This document shows positions 37,247-45,801 of a DNA stretch of 51,393 nucleotides, one piece after another. The DNA lies in assembly GCA_964474455.1 (NCBI GenBank), contig CAYYSU010000017.1, forward strand, positions 1-51,393, read 5' to 3'. The DNA comes from BM520 sp964474455. GTDB lineage: Bacteria; Bacteroidota; Bacteroidia; Bacteroidales; BM520. Position 1 is the first letter of the stretch; each line of letters opens with the position of its first letter. A model generated the notes under the pieces. The model searched no databases. It had not been told where the DNA came from and worked only from the letters and a program-made list of their open reading frames with translations. The position numbers and the translations under genes were made by a program.

Positions 37247-38374
37247 TCATATTACAGAAACCTTCTTAACCTCCATTGCTCCATCTTCCATAAAAACTCT
37301 TAAAATGTAAAGACCTCTCTTAAGAATAGAGGATGAAATCGTATTAGTATTTTGAATAATCCATCTTTTACCATGGATATCAATTACCTCTACCATCTTA
37401 ATTTTTCTATCTGTTTCAATGACGATTATTCCTGATGCAGGATTTGGGTACACCGTAAGATTACTCTTAATAGTTTGTTGATCAAAACCAGTGTTTACCC
37501 CATCCCACCCGACAATGCGCGCCCAGAGATGCCAACATGCTATTCCTTTTTTAACACAGTTGAGGCTGACACTATGAGAACATGATGAGCAATGCTGAGA
37601 GATTTGCTCCAGCACCTCACCCTGATGTGAATTAAGCCAGTCCCATGCCCAGTTCTTTGAGCCTAGTATAGGGTGTGTATAGTTACATTCGTCGTTGGCA
37701 TAGTATTCCTGAAAGTTGGTGTCTGCTGCCGGCGAGTATTTTTCAATATCTGCAAAGTCAAAGAGTGTTTTGTTATTCTCAATGCAGTATTCTCTAATCT
37801 GTTGGTTTGCATTGTGAAGGCTTCCCCCGATGCCGCTTCCTTCAAGATGCCCTGTCATATATACAAAGGTTACTTCCGGATAATCTGCTTCCAGCTGCTC
37901 CATGGGCTAAAGGTAGTGAGAGGGAAGATCAACACTATTTACTTGTCCACACCATGACCACATGATAACATTACAATCCGGAAAGAGATCAAGATATTCG
38001 CGTGTCTCATCGTCCCAGCCAGGATAACCACAATCATGATCCAGATATCCGTCGCCATAACCATCCCCTTCAAACATATGGAGTAAGCCTTCTCCACCCT
38101 CATGACTCCAATTATACGTTCCATCGTTATAGTATGACTCAACGGCATTCATACCACTGGTTAGTTGGCTTCCATGGCTTGTGTGTCCATATCCAATCCA
38201 TAGGTTATCCTTTGCAGCTTCAATCCATTCTGATGGAATTGATAGCAGATCGTCGCAAGTATGATCTATGATAACGGGTTCCTGTGCTACTCCTGTATCT
38301 GCGAAAGCAAAAATAATAAGCAATAAAATAAATGTAAAAACATTTGAATGAGATCGTGTGGATGTTGTTTTCAT
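37247..38374 (-). pseudogene. T9SS-exported protein interrupted by an in-frame amber codon
   Basis: Two open frames, 38374-37907 and 37903-37247, lie in the same reading frame and are separated by one TAG at 37907-37909 (codon 156). Across it the sequence reads on without a gap: DLPSHYL, stop, PMEQLEADYPEV. The joined 375-residue product has a signal peptide (about 1-30), a domain with YGHTSHGSQ, NVIMWSWCGQV, FVYMTGHLEG and FDFADIEKYSP, a Cys-rich segment HCSSCSHSVSLNC, and a T9SS sorting domain (YPNPASGIIVIE ... GLYILRVF). The middle resembles an SGNH-like hydrolase, but I cannot name the family with confidence. A single C-to-T change of CAG to TAG would explain the stop. Sequencing error or readthrough cannot be excluded. 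The second half alone would lack a signal peptide. The two halves appear otherwise undecayed, so the lesion is recent. Confidence 0.8.
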
Positions 38375-38404
38375 AATGTCGTTGGTTAGAAAAAGAATTC
38401 ATCT

Positions 38405-38412
38405 CAAAGATA
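38405..38412 (-). promoter_or_regulatory. Candidate -7 box for the interrupted T9SS gene
   Basis: The minus strand reads TATCTTTG, matching TAnnTTTG, about 30 bases before the start codon at 38374. The promoter therefore appears intact despite the nonsense codon. Confidence 0.55.
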
Positions 38413-38468
38413 TAAAATATAGTTTAGCGACTCGGCAATGCTTCTTCAATCAGCAATGAAATGCCTCT

Positions 38469-40514
38469 TTATAGGATTGCATCAATGGCTTTATCACAAG
38501 CTTCCAGCATTGGCTCTAACGACATCTCACGACCAACGGCTTCTGTCATCCATACTTTTGGTGTCAAACGACCCAGCTTCCATATCCTGTCAACCTCTTC
38601 GTTAAAAGATTTGTCTTCAATGTATTGCGACACCTGAAAGTCGATGATACTTCCATAAGCGTAGTTACTCAGGTATAGCGGACTAGCGATCATGTGGCTG
38701 TAAACTGCCAGTATTGGTTCGTCTTCCATTCCGAATACGGGAGCATAATACATGTTCCAGATATCTTTTGCGATGGTAATAACGGCTTCTTTAAGTTCCG
38801 TCGCCGTAGCATCAGGATGTGCATACATCCATTTCCATACATTGACATCAACAAGCGCTACGCCCATAATTTCATAGAGTCCCCAAATTTCATCGAGGGT
38901 TTTCATATGTTTTTTCATGGGATCTTCATCTTTCATATCCAGAAGAAAGAGATCCTTTGCCTGGAAAATAAAGGCCAGTGCTTCGGTGAAGCCGGTGTTA
39001 GGCACACCTTGCAGCATGAAGTAATCCACATCGTAAAGCGAGATCGTTTGCTCCACATTGTGACCAAACTCGTGTATGGCAATGTTGTATCCTTTATAGT
39101 TCATTCCCGTTTCCGGGATGCGTGTTCTGAGGTGTGCGTACTCACCTTTCATTCCGGCGCCCCAGGCATGCCCTGAGCCGCGGGCAGGATCCACCTTGAT
39201 CTTACTTGCCAGATAGTTGGCGCGCTCGTTGCTCCACCCCAGCTTGGTGAGTAGAACAGGCAGATGAGCCTCCATTGCCGGAGCATTAGGGTAGAGCTTC
39301 TGTGTCATGGCATCAAGAACAGAAGCATCGATGGAGCTTCGGGCTTTAAATCCATCATACCAAATATCGTAAGGCTGTAGTTTCCTGCCCAGGCGATCTT
39401 CAATGATCTTACCGATTTCTTTGATCTGTGGCGCCGAGATAAACCCGGTGAAAAGTTTTTCAACATCCTGTTGTGGCATCTCCATACTTCCTTCGAAGGA
39501 GCGTTTGATATATGTGTTCATGTCCGGTTCGTAAGGATCTATAGCTTGCTTTGATTTGAAGTTGTCCAGTAGCATCTGATAGCGTGTGTCAGGTTCCGGT
39601 TTTGCCTCTGCTTCTTTGCCATCCAGCGTATATAATTGGTTTGCATAAGGATCCCAAGTATAATCCTTACTGTTTATTACCTGCTGAGGAATATCTTGAG
39701 CTATAATATGCTTCATGACTTCGTATGTCAAAAGTTGTTTCTCCAAGCCTTTTTCTTCGGCATAGCAGGATTTAATCTCATCACGAAGGTTCCAGTGGCT
39801 GAGCAGAACCATATCCTCAGGGAAAAACCTATTGTCATTTTCGTCGCGCAGATATCCCATCATAATATTGTACTCCGAGATATATATGTCGGAGCGTGTT
39901 TCTGCAGTACTGGTGGCTTGTGAAAGATGTGCCGGCACACGTGAAGTGAAAGAATCACCCAAACGCGCATATGCCCACTCCAGTCTGGACCACTCTTTTC
40001 CCAGCTCATTTTTCTCTGATAAAGAGTAATACGGAAAATTTAGTGTGATGATATACGCAAGCTTGTTGGCATAGAAGTCGTCGGATAAATGAGCACCTGC
40101 AGAATAGCTGCCGAACATGGCATCAATGGGGTGCAACGGGCCGTTGTCAAGGTGCAGATTTTCCATCAGATCAAGGCTGATTTTGTTGAAATGACCTCCC
40201 AATGATTCCATATACCTGCTGATCTTTAGAAAAACCATCTCTTTCTCTGCCTCGTCAGTAATAAAATTCTCTTTGCAGAATGCCATAAACTCTTCTTCCG
40301 TGCCATTCTCCTCGAACCACAAGCCTGCGGTTTGTATTACTCCACGCTTCATTAAATCTGTCTGCTCGGCAGAAAGGCTCTCTTTGAGTTCGCTTATAAC
40401 TTTTTGTGCGGTTTCGTCGGAGATATTAGATTTTATCTCTTTTTCTTGTTCGATAGTGTTGCAACCTGTAGCCATTACAATCACAATCAGCATTATGTAT
40501 TTAATTGATTTCAT
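38469..40514 (-). CDS. M3-like zinc metallopeptidase lipoprotein
   Basis: This is a 681-residue lipoprotein. The signal peptide ends in ATGC with lipidated Cys18, placing it in a cell envelope membrane. The zinc site is H481-E-F-G-H485 with Glu511 (TGFTEALAF) 26 residues after the second His, the spacing expected for the third ligand in gluzincins such as the M3 oligopeptidases. The remainder is mostly helical, and the conserved WGAGMKGEYAHLRTRI precedes the HEFGH. These features suggest an oligopeptidase acting on envelope or imported peptides. The exact family (M3 or a related one) is not settled by eye. It is monocistronic by spacing. Confidence 0.8.
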   Translation of the reverse strand: MKSIKYIMLIVIVMATGCNTIEQEKEIKSNISDETAQKVISELKESLSAEQTDLMKRGVIQTAGLWFEENGTEEEFMAFCKENFITDEAEKEMVFLKISRYMESLGGHFNKISLDLMENLHLDNGPLHPIDAMFGSYSAGAHLSDDFYANKLAYIITLNFPYYSLSEKNELGKEWSRLEWAYARLGDSFTSRVPAHLSQATSTAETRSDIYISEYNIMMGYLRDENDNRFFPEDMVLLSHWNLRDEIKSCYAEEKGLEKQLLTYEVMKHIIAQDIPQQVINSKDYTWDPYANQLYTLDGKEAEAKPEPDTRYQMLLDNFKSKQAIDPYEPDMNTYIKRSFEGSMEMPQQDVEKLFTGFISAPQIKEIGKIIEDRLGRKLQPYDIWYDGFKARSSIDASVLDAMTQKLYPNAPAMEAHLPVLLTKLGWSNERANYLASKIKVDPARGSGHAWGAGMKGEYAHLRTRIPETGMNYKGYNIAIHEFGHNVEQTISLYDVDYFMLQGVPNTGFTEALAFIFQAKDLFLLDMKDEDPMKKHMKTLDEIWGLYEIMGVALVDVNVWKWMYAHPDATATELKEAVITIAKDIWNMYYAPVFGMEDEPILAVYSHMIASPLYLSNYAYGSIIDFQVSQYIEDKSFNEEVDRIWKLGRLTPKVWMTEAVGREMSLEPMLEACDKAIDAIL

Positions 40515-40617
40515 ACTGTATTAGTTTTGTGGAATGCTAAAATAGTTAATCTTCCCGGTATAGAAGAAAAACTGACACTAAAAAATGTATTCGAAGAGAA
40601 TTTTTATTAGTTTACTG

Positions 40618-41673
40618 TTATTCGGGACTCGCATTGGGGTCGATTTTATTTAATTCCCCTTTTTTGCTTAGTAATATTGCAATAGGTCTTCCACTGGGGA
40701 ATTCAGATAGTATCAATATGCATATAACCGTTATGGGAACACTAAGAAGCATGCCTATGACACCCCATATAGCGCCCCACACCACAAGAGATAAAAATAC
40801 TACCAGTGTACTCATATTAAGAGAATTGCCCATTAGACGCGGATCAACAAAGTTGCCTATAATAACCTGAATTCCTCCCACGATGGCCAATACCAGAATA
40901 GCCGTCGAAAAATCACCAAACTGTAACAAAGCAAATATTGTTGGGAATATGGTTGCCACCAAAGATCCGATGGTTGGAATAAAATTTAAAATGAAGATTA
41001 GAAAAGCCCAGAAAAATGGAGCATCAACTCCAATAGCTAAAAGCGCTATATAACTGAGAGTGCCTGTCATTAGGCTCACAAGAGTTTTTATTGCAATATA
41101 TGAACTTACTGATTTGTCAATTGCAGCAAGGATACTGTTAACATGCTTGTAATGCTTTTCATCTTTATAAATTGCTTTCATCTTTCGCTGAAAAACAGAC
41201 TCTTCGAGGAGTAAAAAAACCAGATACAGCAGAATGATAAAGCCATTGCTTATGAGCCCGCTGATGGCATTAAATATGGAGCCAAGAATAGAGCCAAATG
41301 CCAGATTCCCGGAAAGCTCTTTTAGCTCCTCCACCAGATCAATGCTGAAGTGTGTATTAATAGTATTGCTTATTTTTGTGATGTTTGCCTCATATTTAGG
41401 CATCGATTTGGAAAGAGTTTGAATATTAGAAGATATAAGCTTCATTGAGAATGTAATAATTGCCAGGATAATAATAGTTGATAATGTTGTCATGATCCAG
41501 TCGGGCCAGTTTTTTGTTAATCTACTTTTATGAATGAACCTTTTTACCACCCTGATAATAAACCAAAACAGTAAAGCTAATACCAATGGTACTATTAACG
41601 ACTGGGCATAGATTAATACTAAAACAATTACTACCGACAGCAGCAAATAGAATATCTTTTTAGTAGATTTCAT
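40618..41673 (-). CDS. AI-2E (PerM/YdiK) family transporter
   Basis: This 351-residue integral membrane protein has paired N-terminal helices (about 8-45), a helix near 60-80, a soluble helical segment (about 85-140), and further helices to about 325. The family motif region FFWAFLIFILNFIPTIGSLVATIFPTIFALLQFG is clear, as is GNFVDPRLMGNSLNMSTLVVFLSLVVWGAIWGVIGMLLSVPITV. Members include the AI-2 exporter TqsA and a Na+/H+ antiporter, so the substrate cannot be named. It has its own -7 box at 41723-41730 and so is probably transcribed separately from the upstream cyclase gene. Confidence 0.9.
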   Translation of the reverse strand: MKSTKKIFYLLLSVVIVLVLIYAQSLIVPLVLALLFWFIIRVVKRFIHKSRLTKNWPDWIMTTLSTIIILAIITFSMKLISSNIQTLSKSMPKYEANITKISNTINTHFSIDLVEELKELSGNLAFGSILGSIFNAISGLISNGFIILLYLVFLLLEESVFQRKMKAIYKDEKHYKHVNSILAAIDKSVSSYIAIKTLVSLMTGTLSYIALLAIGVDAPFFWAFLIFILNFIPTIGSLVATIFPTIFALLQFGDFSTAILVLAIVGGIQVIIGNFVDPRLMGNSLNMSTLVVFLSLVVWGAIWGVIGMLLSVPITVICILILSEFPSGRPIAILLSKKGELNKIDPNASPE

Positions 41674-41722
41674 AACTCAGGATTTTATATAATGATATCT
41701 TTTCAAGAAAGCTTACTTAGTA

Positions 41723-41730
41723 CAAATGTA
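41723..41730 (-). promoter_or_regulatory. -7 box for the AI-2E family gene
   Basis: The minus strand reads TACATTTG, matching TAnnTTTG, about 50 bases before the start codon at 41673 and after the stop of the cyclase gene. Confidence 0.55.
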
Positions 41731-41754
41731 GGGAATTTTTATTGAGATTAATTT

Positions 41755-42399
41755 CTAATCATTAAATAGTGCAAAAGCTCTTACGGGGCCTCCATCAGCT
41801 ACAACAATCTTCAATGGTATAGCAAGAAAAGTGAACTCTTTGCCCATAAGATTCTCCATACAATTAAGGTTTTCAATAATCAGAATATTGTTCTTAAGAA
41901 GTGTTTTGTGTGCAATAAGGTCGGTGGAATCTATTGGATCCGGTGATATTGTATCCATTCCTATACCTTTTAAATTGAAGGTGCTAAGTAATTGAGCCGC
42001 ATATTCAGAGATTATAGAATAGCCTTCGAGGTATTCTTTAGAACCCCATTGCAGTGCTTTGCCGGAACAAAAGAGAGCGAAATCGGTATTCTTAAGCTCA
42101 TGTTTTTTACTCATGATATATGTTTCGTCTATTACCTTTATATGCGAAACATCCAAACAAACGCCCTTACCCATGAATGAGCTTAAAGGGTAATCTGAGA
42201 GCTTTTTGTATTTGTTTGAAATATGTGCCGGGGCATCGATATGTGTGCCTGTGTGAGAATAATATTTTATTGAATGTTCCAGATACCCATCTTTTTCATG
42301 GTTTGCCACCTCTGTTATTTGCGGTGATAGACTTCCTGGAAAGACAGGCATCTGCGCCTGAATATCGTGTGTTAGATCTATTATCTGCTTGCAAATCAT
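41755..42399 (-). CDS. Cyclase-family (kynurenine formamidase-like) metal-dependent hydrolase
   Basis: This 214-residue protein belongs to the Cyclase/KynB superfamily of metal-dependent hydrolases. The signature HTGTHIDAPAH supplies metal ligands His49, His53, Asp55 and His59. MPVFPG near the N-terminus and the IGMDTISPDPID motif are also typical. Members hydrolyse N-formylkynurenine, isatin or other amide and lactone substrates. No kynurenine or tryptophan gene is nearby, so the substrate is left open. It diverges from the C_GCAxxG_C_C gene, and both promoters lie in the 104-base gap. Confidence 0.85.
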   Translation of the reverse strand: MICKQIIDLTHDIQAQMPVFPGSLSPQITEVANHEKDGYLEHSIKYYSHTGTHIDAPAHISNKYKKLSDYPLSSFMGKGVCLDVSHIKVIDETYIMSKKHELKNTDFALFCSGKALQWGSKEYLEGYSIISEYAAQLLSTFNLKGIGMDTISPDPIDSTDLIAHKTLLKNNILIIENLNCMENLMGKEFTFLAIPLKIVVADGGPVRAFALFND

Positions 42400-42427
42400 T
42401 ATGCTTTTGTTGAGGGTGATGGATTTA

Positions 42428-42435
42428 CAAAAGTA
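42428..42435 (-). promoter_or_regulatory. -7 box for the cyclase-family gene
   Basis: The minus strand reads TACTTTTG, matching TAnnTTTG, about 29 bases before the start codon. Confidence 0.6.
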
Positions 42436-42477
42436 TGATTTATTTTTTTATTATTATGATAGTATAGTGTTTTTTTG

Positions 42478-42485
42478 TACTTTAG
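42478..42485 (+). promoter_or_regulatory. Weak -7 box for the C_GCAxxG_C_C gene
   Basis: TACTTTAG has one mismatch to TAnnTTTG and lies 18 bases before the ATG at 42504. Confidence 0.3.
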
Positions 42486-42503
42486 CATTCTAATTTTAAC
42501 CAA

Positions 42504-42968
42504 ATGAAAAACAGGCAGCAAAATGCAGTAATGGCATTTCGAATGGGTTTTAATTGTGCTCAATCAGTACTTATTTCATTTAAAAGTATTACTAATTTAT
42601 CTGATAATGATGCACTTGCAATTACGAGTGGTTTTGGTGGTGGCATGGGTAAAATGCAACAGGTGTGTGGCGCCGTAACAGGAGCTTACATGGTCTTGGG
42701 TATGTATGCCGCTACAAAGTTTGACGACAATTCCCATCGGAAGGCAGAGGCAAATAAGCTTATTCAAAAGTTTACCGGAGAGTTTTTGGAAATTCATGGA
42801 ACAGCAATCTGTAGTACCCTTATTCCTTATAGTCTTAATGATGACCAGGATATTGAAATAATAAGAAAAAAAGCTCTATTCGAGAAGGTGTGCGAGAAAT
42901 GTATTAGTGATAGCGTTGGAATACTGGAAGAGATGATGGATTTAAAAAAATCATCTATCTTAGTATAA
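42504..42968 (+). CDS. C_GCAxxG_C_C family putative redox protein
   Basis: This 154-residue cytosolic protein belongs to the family named for its spaced cysteines. Here they appear in FNCAQSVL, MQQVCGAVTGAYMVLGMY, HGTAICSTLI and KVCEKCISD, with the glycine-rich FGGGMGKM before the second. The cysteines probably bind a metal or cluster or act in redox transfer; no activity is established for the family to my knowledge. In this copy the first motif reads NCAQ, where GCAQ is usual. The stop codon overlaps the aldo/keto reductase start by one base (TAATG), so the two are translationally coupled. Confidence 0.85.
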   Translation: MKNRQQNAVMAFRMGFNCAQSVLISFKSITNLSDNDALAITSGFGGGMGKMQQVCGAVTGAYMVLGMYAATKFDDNSHRKAEANKLIQKFTGEFLEIHGTAICSTLIPYSLNDDQDIEIIRKKALFEKVCEKCISDSVGILEEMMDLKKSSILV

Positions 42969-43897
42969 TGAAATCAAAGATTATCTATGGATGTATGGGC
43001 CTGGGTGGCTCTGCTGCCATTGTCTCGGAAAAAGAGAAAAAAATCGCCTTTAATGCTCTCGATGCTGCAATGAAGTCCGGTATCAGGCATTTTGATCATG
43101 CAGATATTTATAATAGCGGACGCGCCGAATTGGTCTTTGGCTTATGGCTGGAAAACAATCCCGGAATAAGAAAAGATATTTCCATTCAAAGTAAAACAGG
43201 TATTAAACTACATGCCGGGCCTTTTCATTCCAGCTTCTACGATTTCTCAGAAGAGTATATTCTTCGGCAAGTTGATGGTATCTTAAAACGTCTTAAAACA
43301 GATTATCTCGATATGTTATTATTGCACCGACCCGATCCTTTGGCAAGAGGGGATGCGTTGAAAAGTGTTTTTAATATCCTAATTAAAAAGGGGTTAGTAA
43401 AAAAGATCGGTGTCTCTAATATGTCTGTTCCTCAGATAGAATGGATCGAGAATATCACAGGAGAAAATATCGCCGCCAATCAAATACGCTTTGGTCTGGG
43501 GCACTTATTTCTGGTTGATCAGCAGGTTATGGTTAATACTTCGCTTACCATGAATCATGGCTTGTTTGGTATGATGCACTTTTGTATGCAACGGGATATT
43601 GAGATTCAGGCTTGGAGCCCTCTGGATAGGGGGCGTTTTCTGCGATTACACCCTGACAGTACTTCCAATGAGGTTGAGGCTTTCAATATGTTAAAAACCC
43701 TCGCCTCGAGATATAACACTGAGCCGGCAACAATTGCGCTGAATTGGCTGATGCAACTTCCTGCAACTATTTCGCCTGTAATAGGAACAACTAACCCAAA
43801 GCGAATTAAAGAACTTACCAACGCCTTAAATTTTAATATTTCTCATGATGAATGGTACCGGCTTTGGATTATTGCCCGGGATGCAAAATTACCTTAG
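42968..43897 (+). CDS. Aldo/keto reductase (YdhF-like)
   Basis: This 309-residue NADPH-dependent oxidoreductase has the TIM barrel and catalytic tetrad of the family: Asp and Tyr in HFDHADIYNSG, Lys in IQSKTGIK, and His in LLLHRPDPL. The C-terminal cofactor motif region is PVIGTTNPKRIKEL. Family members reduce aldehydes and ketones to alcohols. The YdhF-like assignment rests on YGCMGLGGS at the N-terminus and the HRPDPL motif. It is coupled to the upstream cysteine-rich protein, which suggests a shared redox role (inference). Confidence 0.88.
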   Translation: MKSKIIYGCMGLGGSAAIVSEKEKKIAFNALDAAMKSGIRHFDHADIYNSGRAELVFGLWLENNPGIRKDISIQSKTGIKLHAGPFHSSFYDFSEEYILRQVDGILKRLKTDYLDMLLLHRPDPLARGDALKSVFNILIKKGLVKKIGVSNMSVPQIEWIENITGENIAANQIRFGLGHLFLVDQQVMVNTSLTMNHGLFGMMHFCMQRDIEIQAWSPLDRGRFLRLHPDSTSNEVEAFNMLKTLASRYNTEPATIALNWLMQLPATISPVIGTTNPKRIKELTNALNFNISHDEWYRLWIIARDAKLP

Positions 43898-44102
43898 TGT
43901 ATCTCTGTTTTTATTCCTTTTATTCTTTATCTAAAAGCTTATTATACTGGGCAAAACATGAACCTGTGATCCACGAACTAATGGATGAAGTGTTGGAATT
44001 GTTATTTTTTTGTTACTTTTAGCCTCGGAATGTTAGTTGGCAAGGAGTCTTAATACGATGCCTTGTTTGTTTTTTACTAACAAACCCATAAAAAATAGGA
44101 TT

Positions 44103-45755
44103 ATGAAAAGATATGAAAACTTGGTAGAGCTATTTCAGGCTACCATAAGAGACAACTGGAATATCACAGCATTATCTGATTATCGTGGAGATGATAATAC
44201 ATATCAACATGTGGGAACAGTTATCATGAAGATGCATTCTGTTTTCGAGGCTTGTGGTGTAAAAAAAGGTGATAAAATAGCTCTTTTAGGTAAAAATTCA
44301 GCTAACTGGGGTATTATTTACCTGGCTGCCATAAACTACGGTGCAGTTATAGTTCCAATACTTCCGGATTTTAAACCTGATGATTTGCATCATATCGTAA
44401 ATCACTCCGACTCTGTTGTTCTCTTTATTGGCGATACTTTGTGGGAAAATTTAAACTCCACCGCAATGACAAATCTCCGGGTGGTGATAAAGATTCAGGA
44501 TTACTCCGTAATTCATACTTACGAAGATGATTTGGGTAAAAAAATAACAGCATCGATGCAGGCATTTGAGGAAAAGTATCCTGATGGACCAAAACCTGAG
44601 GATGTGATATTTAAGGAGTGTGATAATGAGGATGTTGCGGTGATTAGTTATACATCCGGGACTACAGGTTTTTCTAAAGGTGTTGTTTTGCAACATAAGA
44701 GTTTGTTAGGGAATATGAATTTTGCCCGAGAGAATATGCCTCTTAACCCAGGCGATAAAATTGTGAGTTTCCTGCCAATGGCGCATACCTATGGTTGTGC
44801 TTTTGAGTTTATGTTTCCCTTTACCCTTGGTTGTCATATTACAATTCTGACTCGTACTCCTTCGCCAAAAATTGTTACAGAAGCTTTCCAAGAGATAAAA
44901 CCGGCATTAATACTCTCTGTGCCTTTGGTAATTGAGAAAATATATAAAACGCGTATCGTCCCTCTATTTCATAAACGAAGTATATTTATCCTTTCAAAAA
45001 TACCACTGCTTAACAGAATAATCTATAAAAAGATTAAGAATACAGTGTATGAAGTTTTTGGTGGAAACTTTACTGAGTTGGTGATTGGTGGTGCTGCATT
45101 TAACCCCGAAGCTGAGCGTTTTTTCAAAAAAATCAACTTCCCGTTTACTGTTGGTTATGGAATGACCGAGTGCGGACCTCTCATCTCTTACGCATCATGG
45201 AAAACCACTAAACTTGGTGCTTCCGGTCGTGCAGTGGATGAACTGGAGGTGGCCATCGATTCTGATGATCCGCATAATCAGGTAGGTGAAATTCTTATGC
45301 GGGGAAGCCACGTGATGCAGGGATACTATAAAAACCCGGAAGCTACAGCTGAAGCAATTGATAGCGACGGATGGCTGCACTCTGGTGACCTTGGTGTAAT
45401 AGATGCAGATGGAAATATTTTTATCAAAGGCCGCTCAAAAAGTATGATCCTTACTGCTGCCGGAAAAAATATCTATCCTGAAGAGATTGAATCATTCCTG
45501 AATAACAGATTTATGGTTTCTGAATCGGTTGTTGTTGATAGGAATAGCAAACTCATAGCGCTGATTTGTCCCGATAAAGATGCAATGAAAAAAGCAGGGG
45601 TAACGGATGAAACTCTGCCTGAGGTATTTAAAAAATATATCAAAGAGACTAATGACAGACTACCGGGATATATGAACTTATCGACTTTTGAAATTCATCC
45701 TGAAGAGTTTGCCAAAACACCGAAGCGTAGTATAAAACGGTTTCAATATAAATAA
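44103..45755 (+). CDS. AMP-forming long-chain acyl-CoA ligase
   Basis: This enzyme of about 550 residues activates fatty acids to acyl-CoA via an acyl-adenylate. The AMP-binding P-loop is ISYTSGTTGFSKGVV near residue 180. Motif GYGMTECGPLIS and the hinge motif DGWLHSGDLGVIDADGNIFIKGRSK follow. The lysine-containing end FAKTPKRSIKRF supplies the usual catalytic Lys region. The longest frame starts at TTG 44037. I prefer ATG 44103 because MKRYENLVELF aligns with the normal start of the family and the extra 22 residues look random. Chain-length specificity is not evident. The gene is 205 bases after the aldo/keto reductase, so operon membership is uncertain. Confidence 0.9.
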   Translation: MKRYENLVELFQATIRDNWNITALSDYRGDDNTYQHVGTVIMKMHSVFEACGVKKGDKIALLGKNSANWGIIYLAAINYGAVIVPILPDFKPDDLHHIVNHSDSVVLFIGDTLWENLNSTAMTNLRVVIKIQDYSVIHTYEDDLGKKITASMQAFEEKYPDGPKPEDVIFKECDNEDVAVISYTSGTTGFSKGVVLQHKSLLGNMNFARENMPLNPGDKIVSFLPMAHTYGCAFEFMFPFTLGCHITILTRTPSPKIVTEAFQEIKPALILSVPLVIEKIYKTRIVPLFHKRSIFILSKIPLLNRIIYKKIKNTVYEVFGGNFTELVIGGAAFNPEAERFFKKINFPFTVGYGMTECGPLISYASWKTTKLGASGRAVDELEVAIDSDDPHNQVGEILMRGSHVMQGYYKNPEATAEAIDSDGWLHSGDLGVIDADGNIFIKGRSKSMILTAAGKNIYPEEIESFLNNRFMVSESVVVDRNSKLIALICPDKDAMKKAGVTDETLPEVFKKYIKETNDRLPGYMNLSTFEIHPEEFAKTPKRSIKRFQYK

Positions 45756-45757
45756 TC

Positions 45758-45801
45758 TTTTGTAGGTAGAAACTTTGCATGTAACGCCTTTACCTACAAA
45801 A
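45758..45801. repeat. 11-bp perfect inverted repeat between convergent genes
   Basis: TTTTGTAGGTA (45758-45768) pairs with TACCTACAAAA (45791-45801). The right arm covers the stop codon of the TonB receptor gene. No clear T-run follows on either strand, so it may be a weak bidirectional terminator or an mRNA 3' stabilising hairpin. Confidence 0.6.

Noticed and set aside
37907..37909. Amber codon considered as pyrrolysine or programmed readthrough
   Set aside because: No pyrrolysine genes are visible, and a simple CAG to TAG change explains it; other genes in the window appear to use TAG as a normal stop, such as the TonB receptor.
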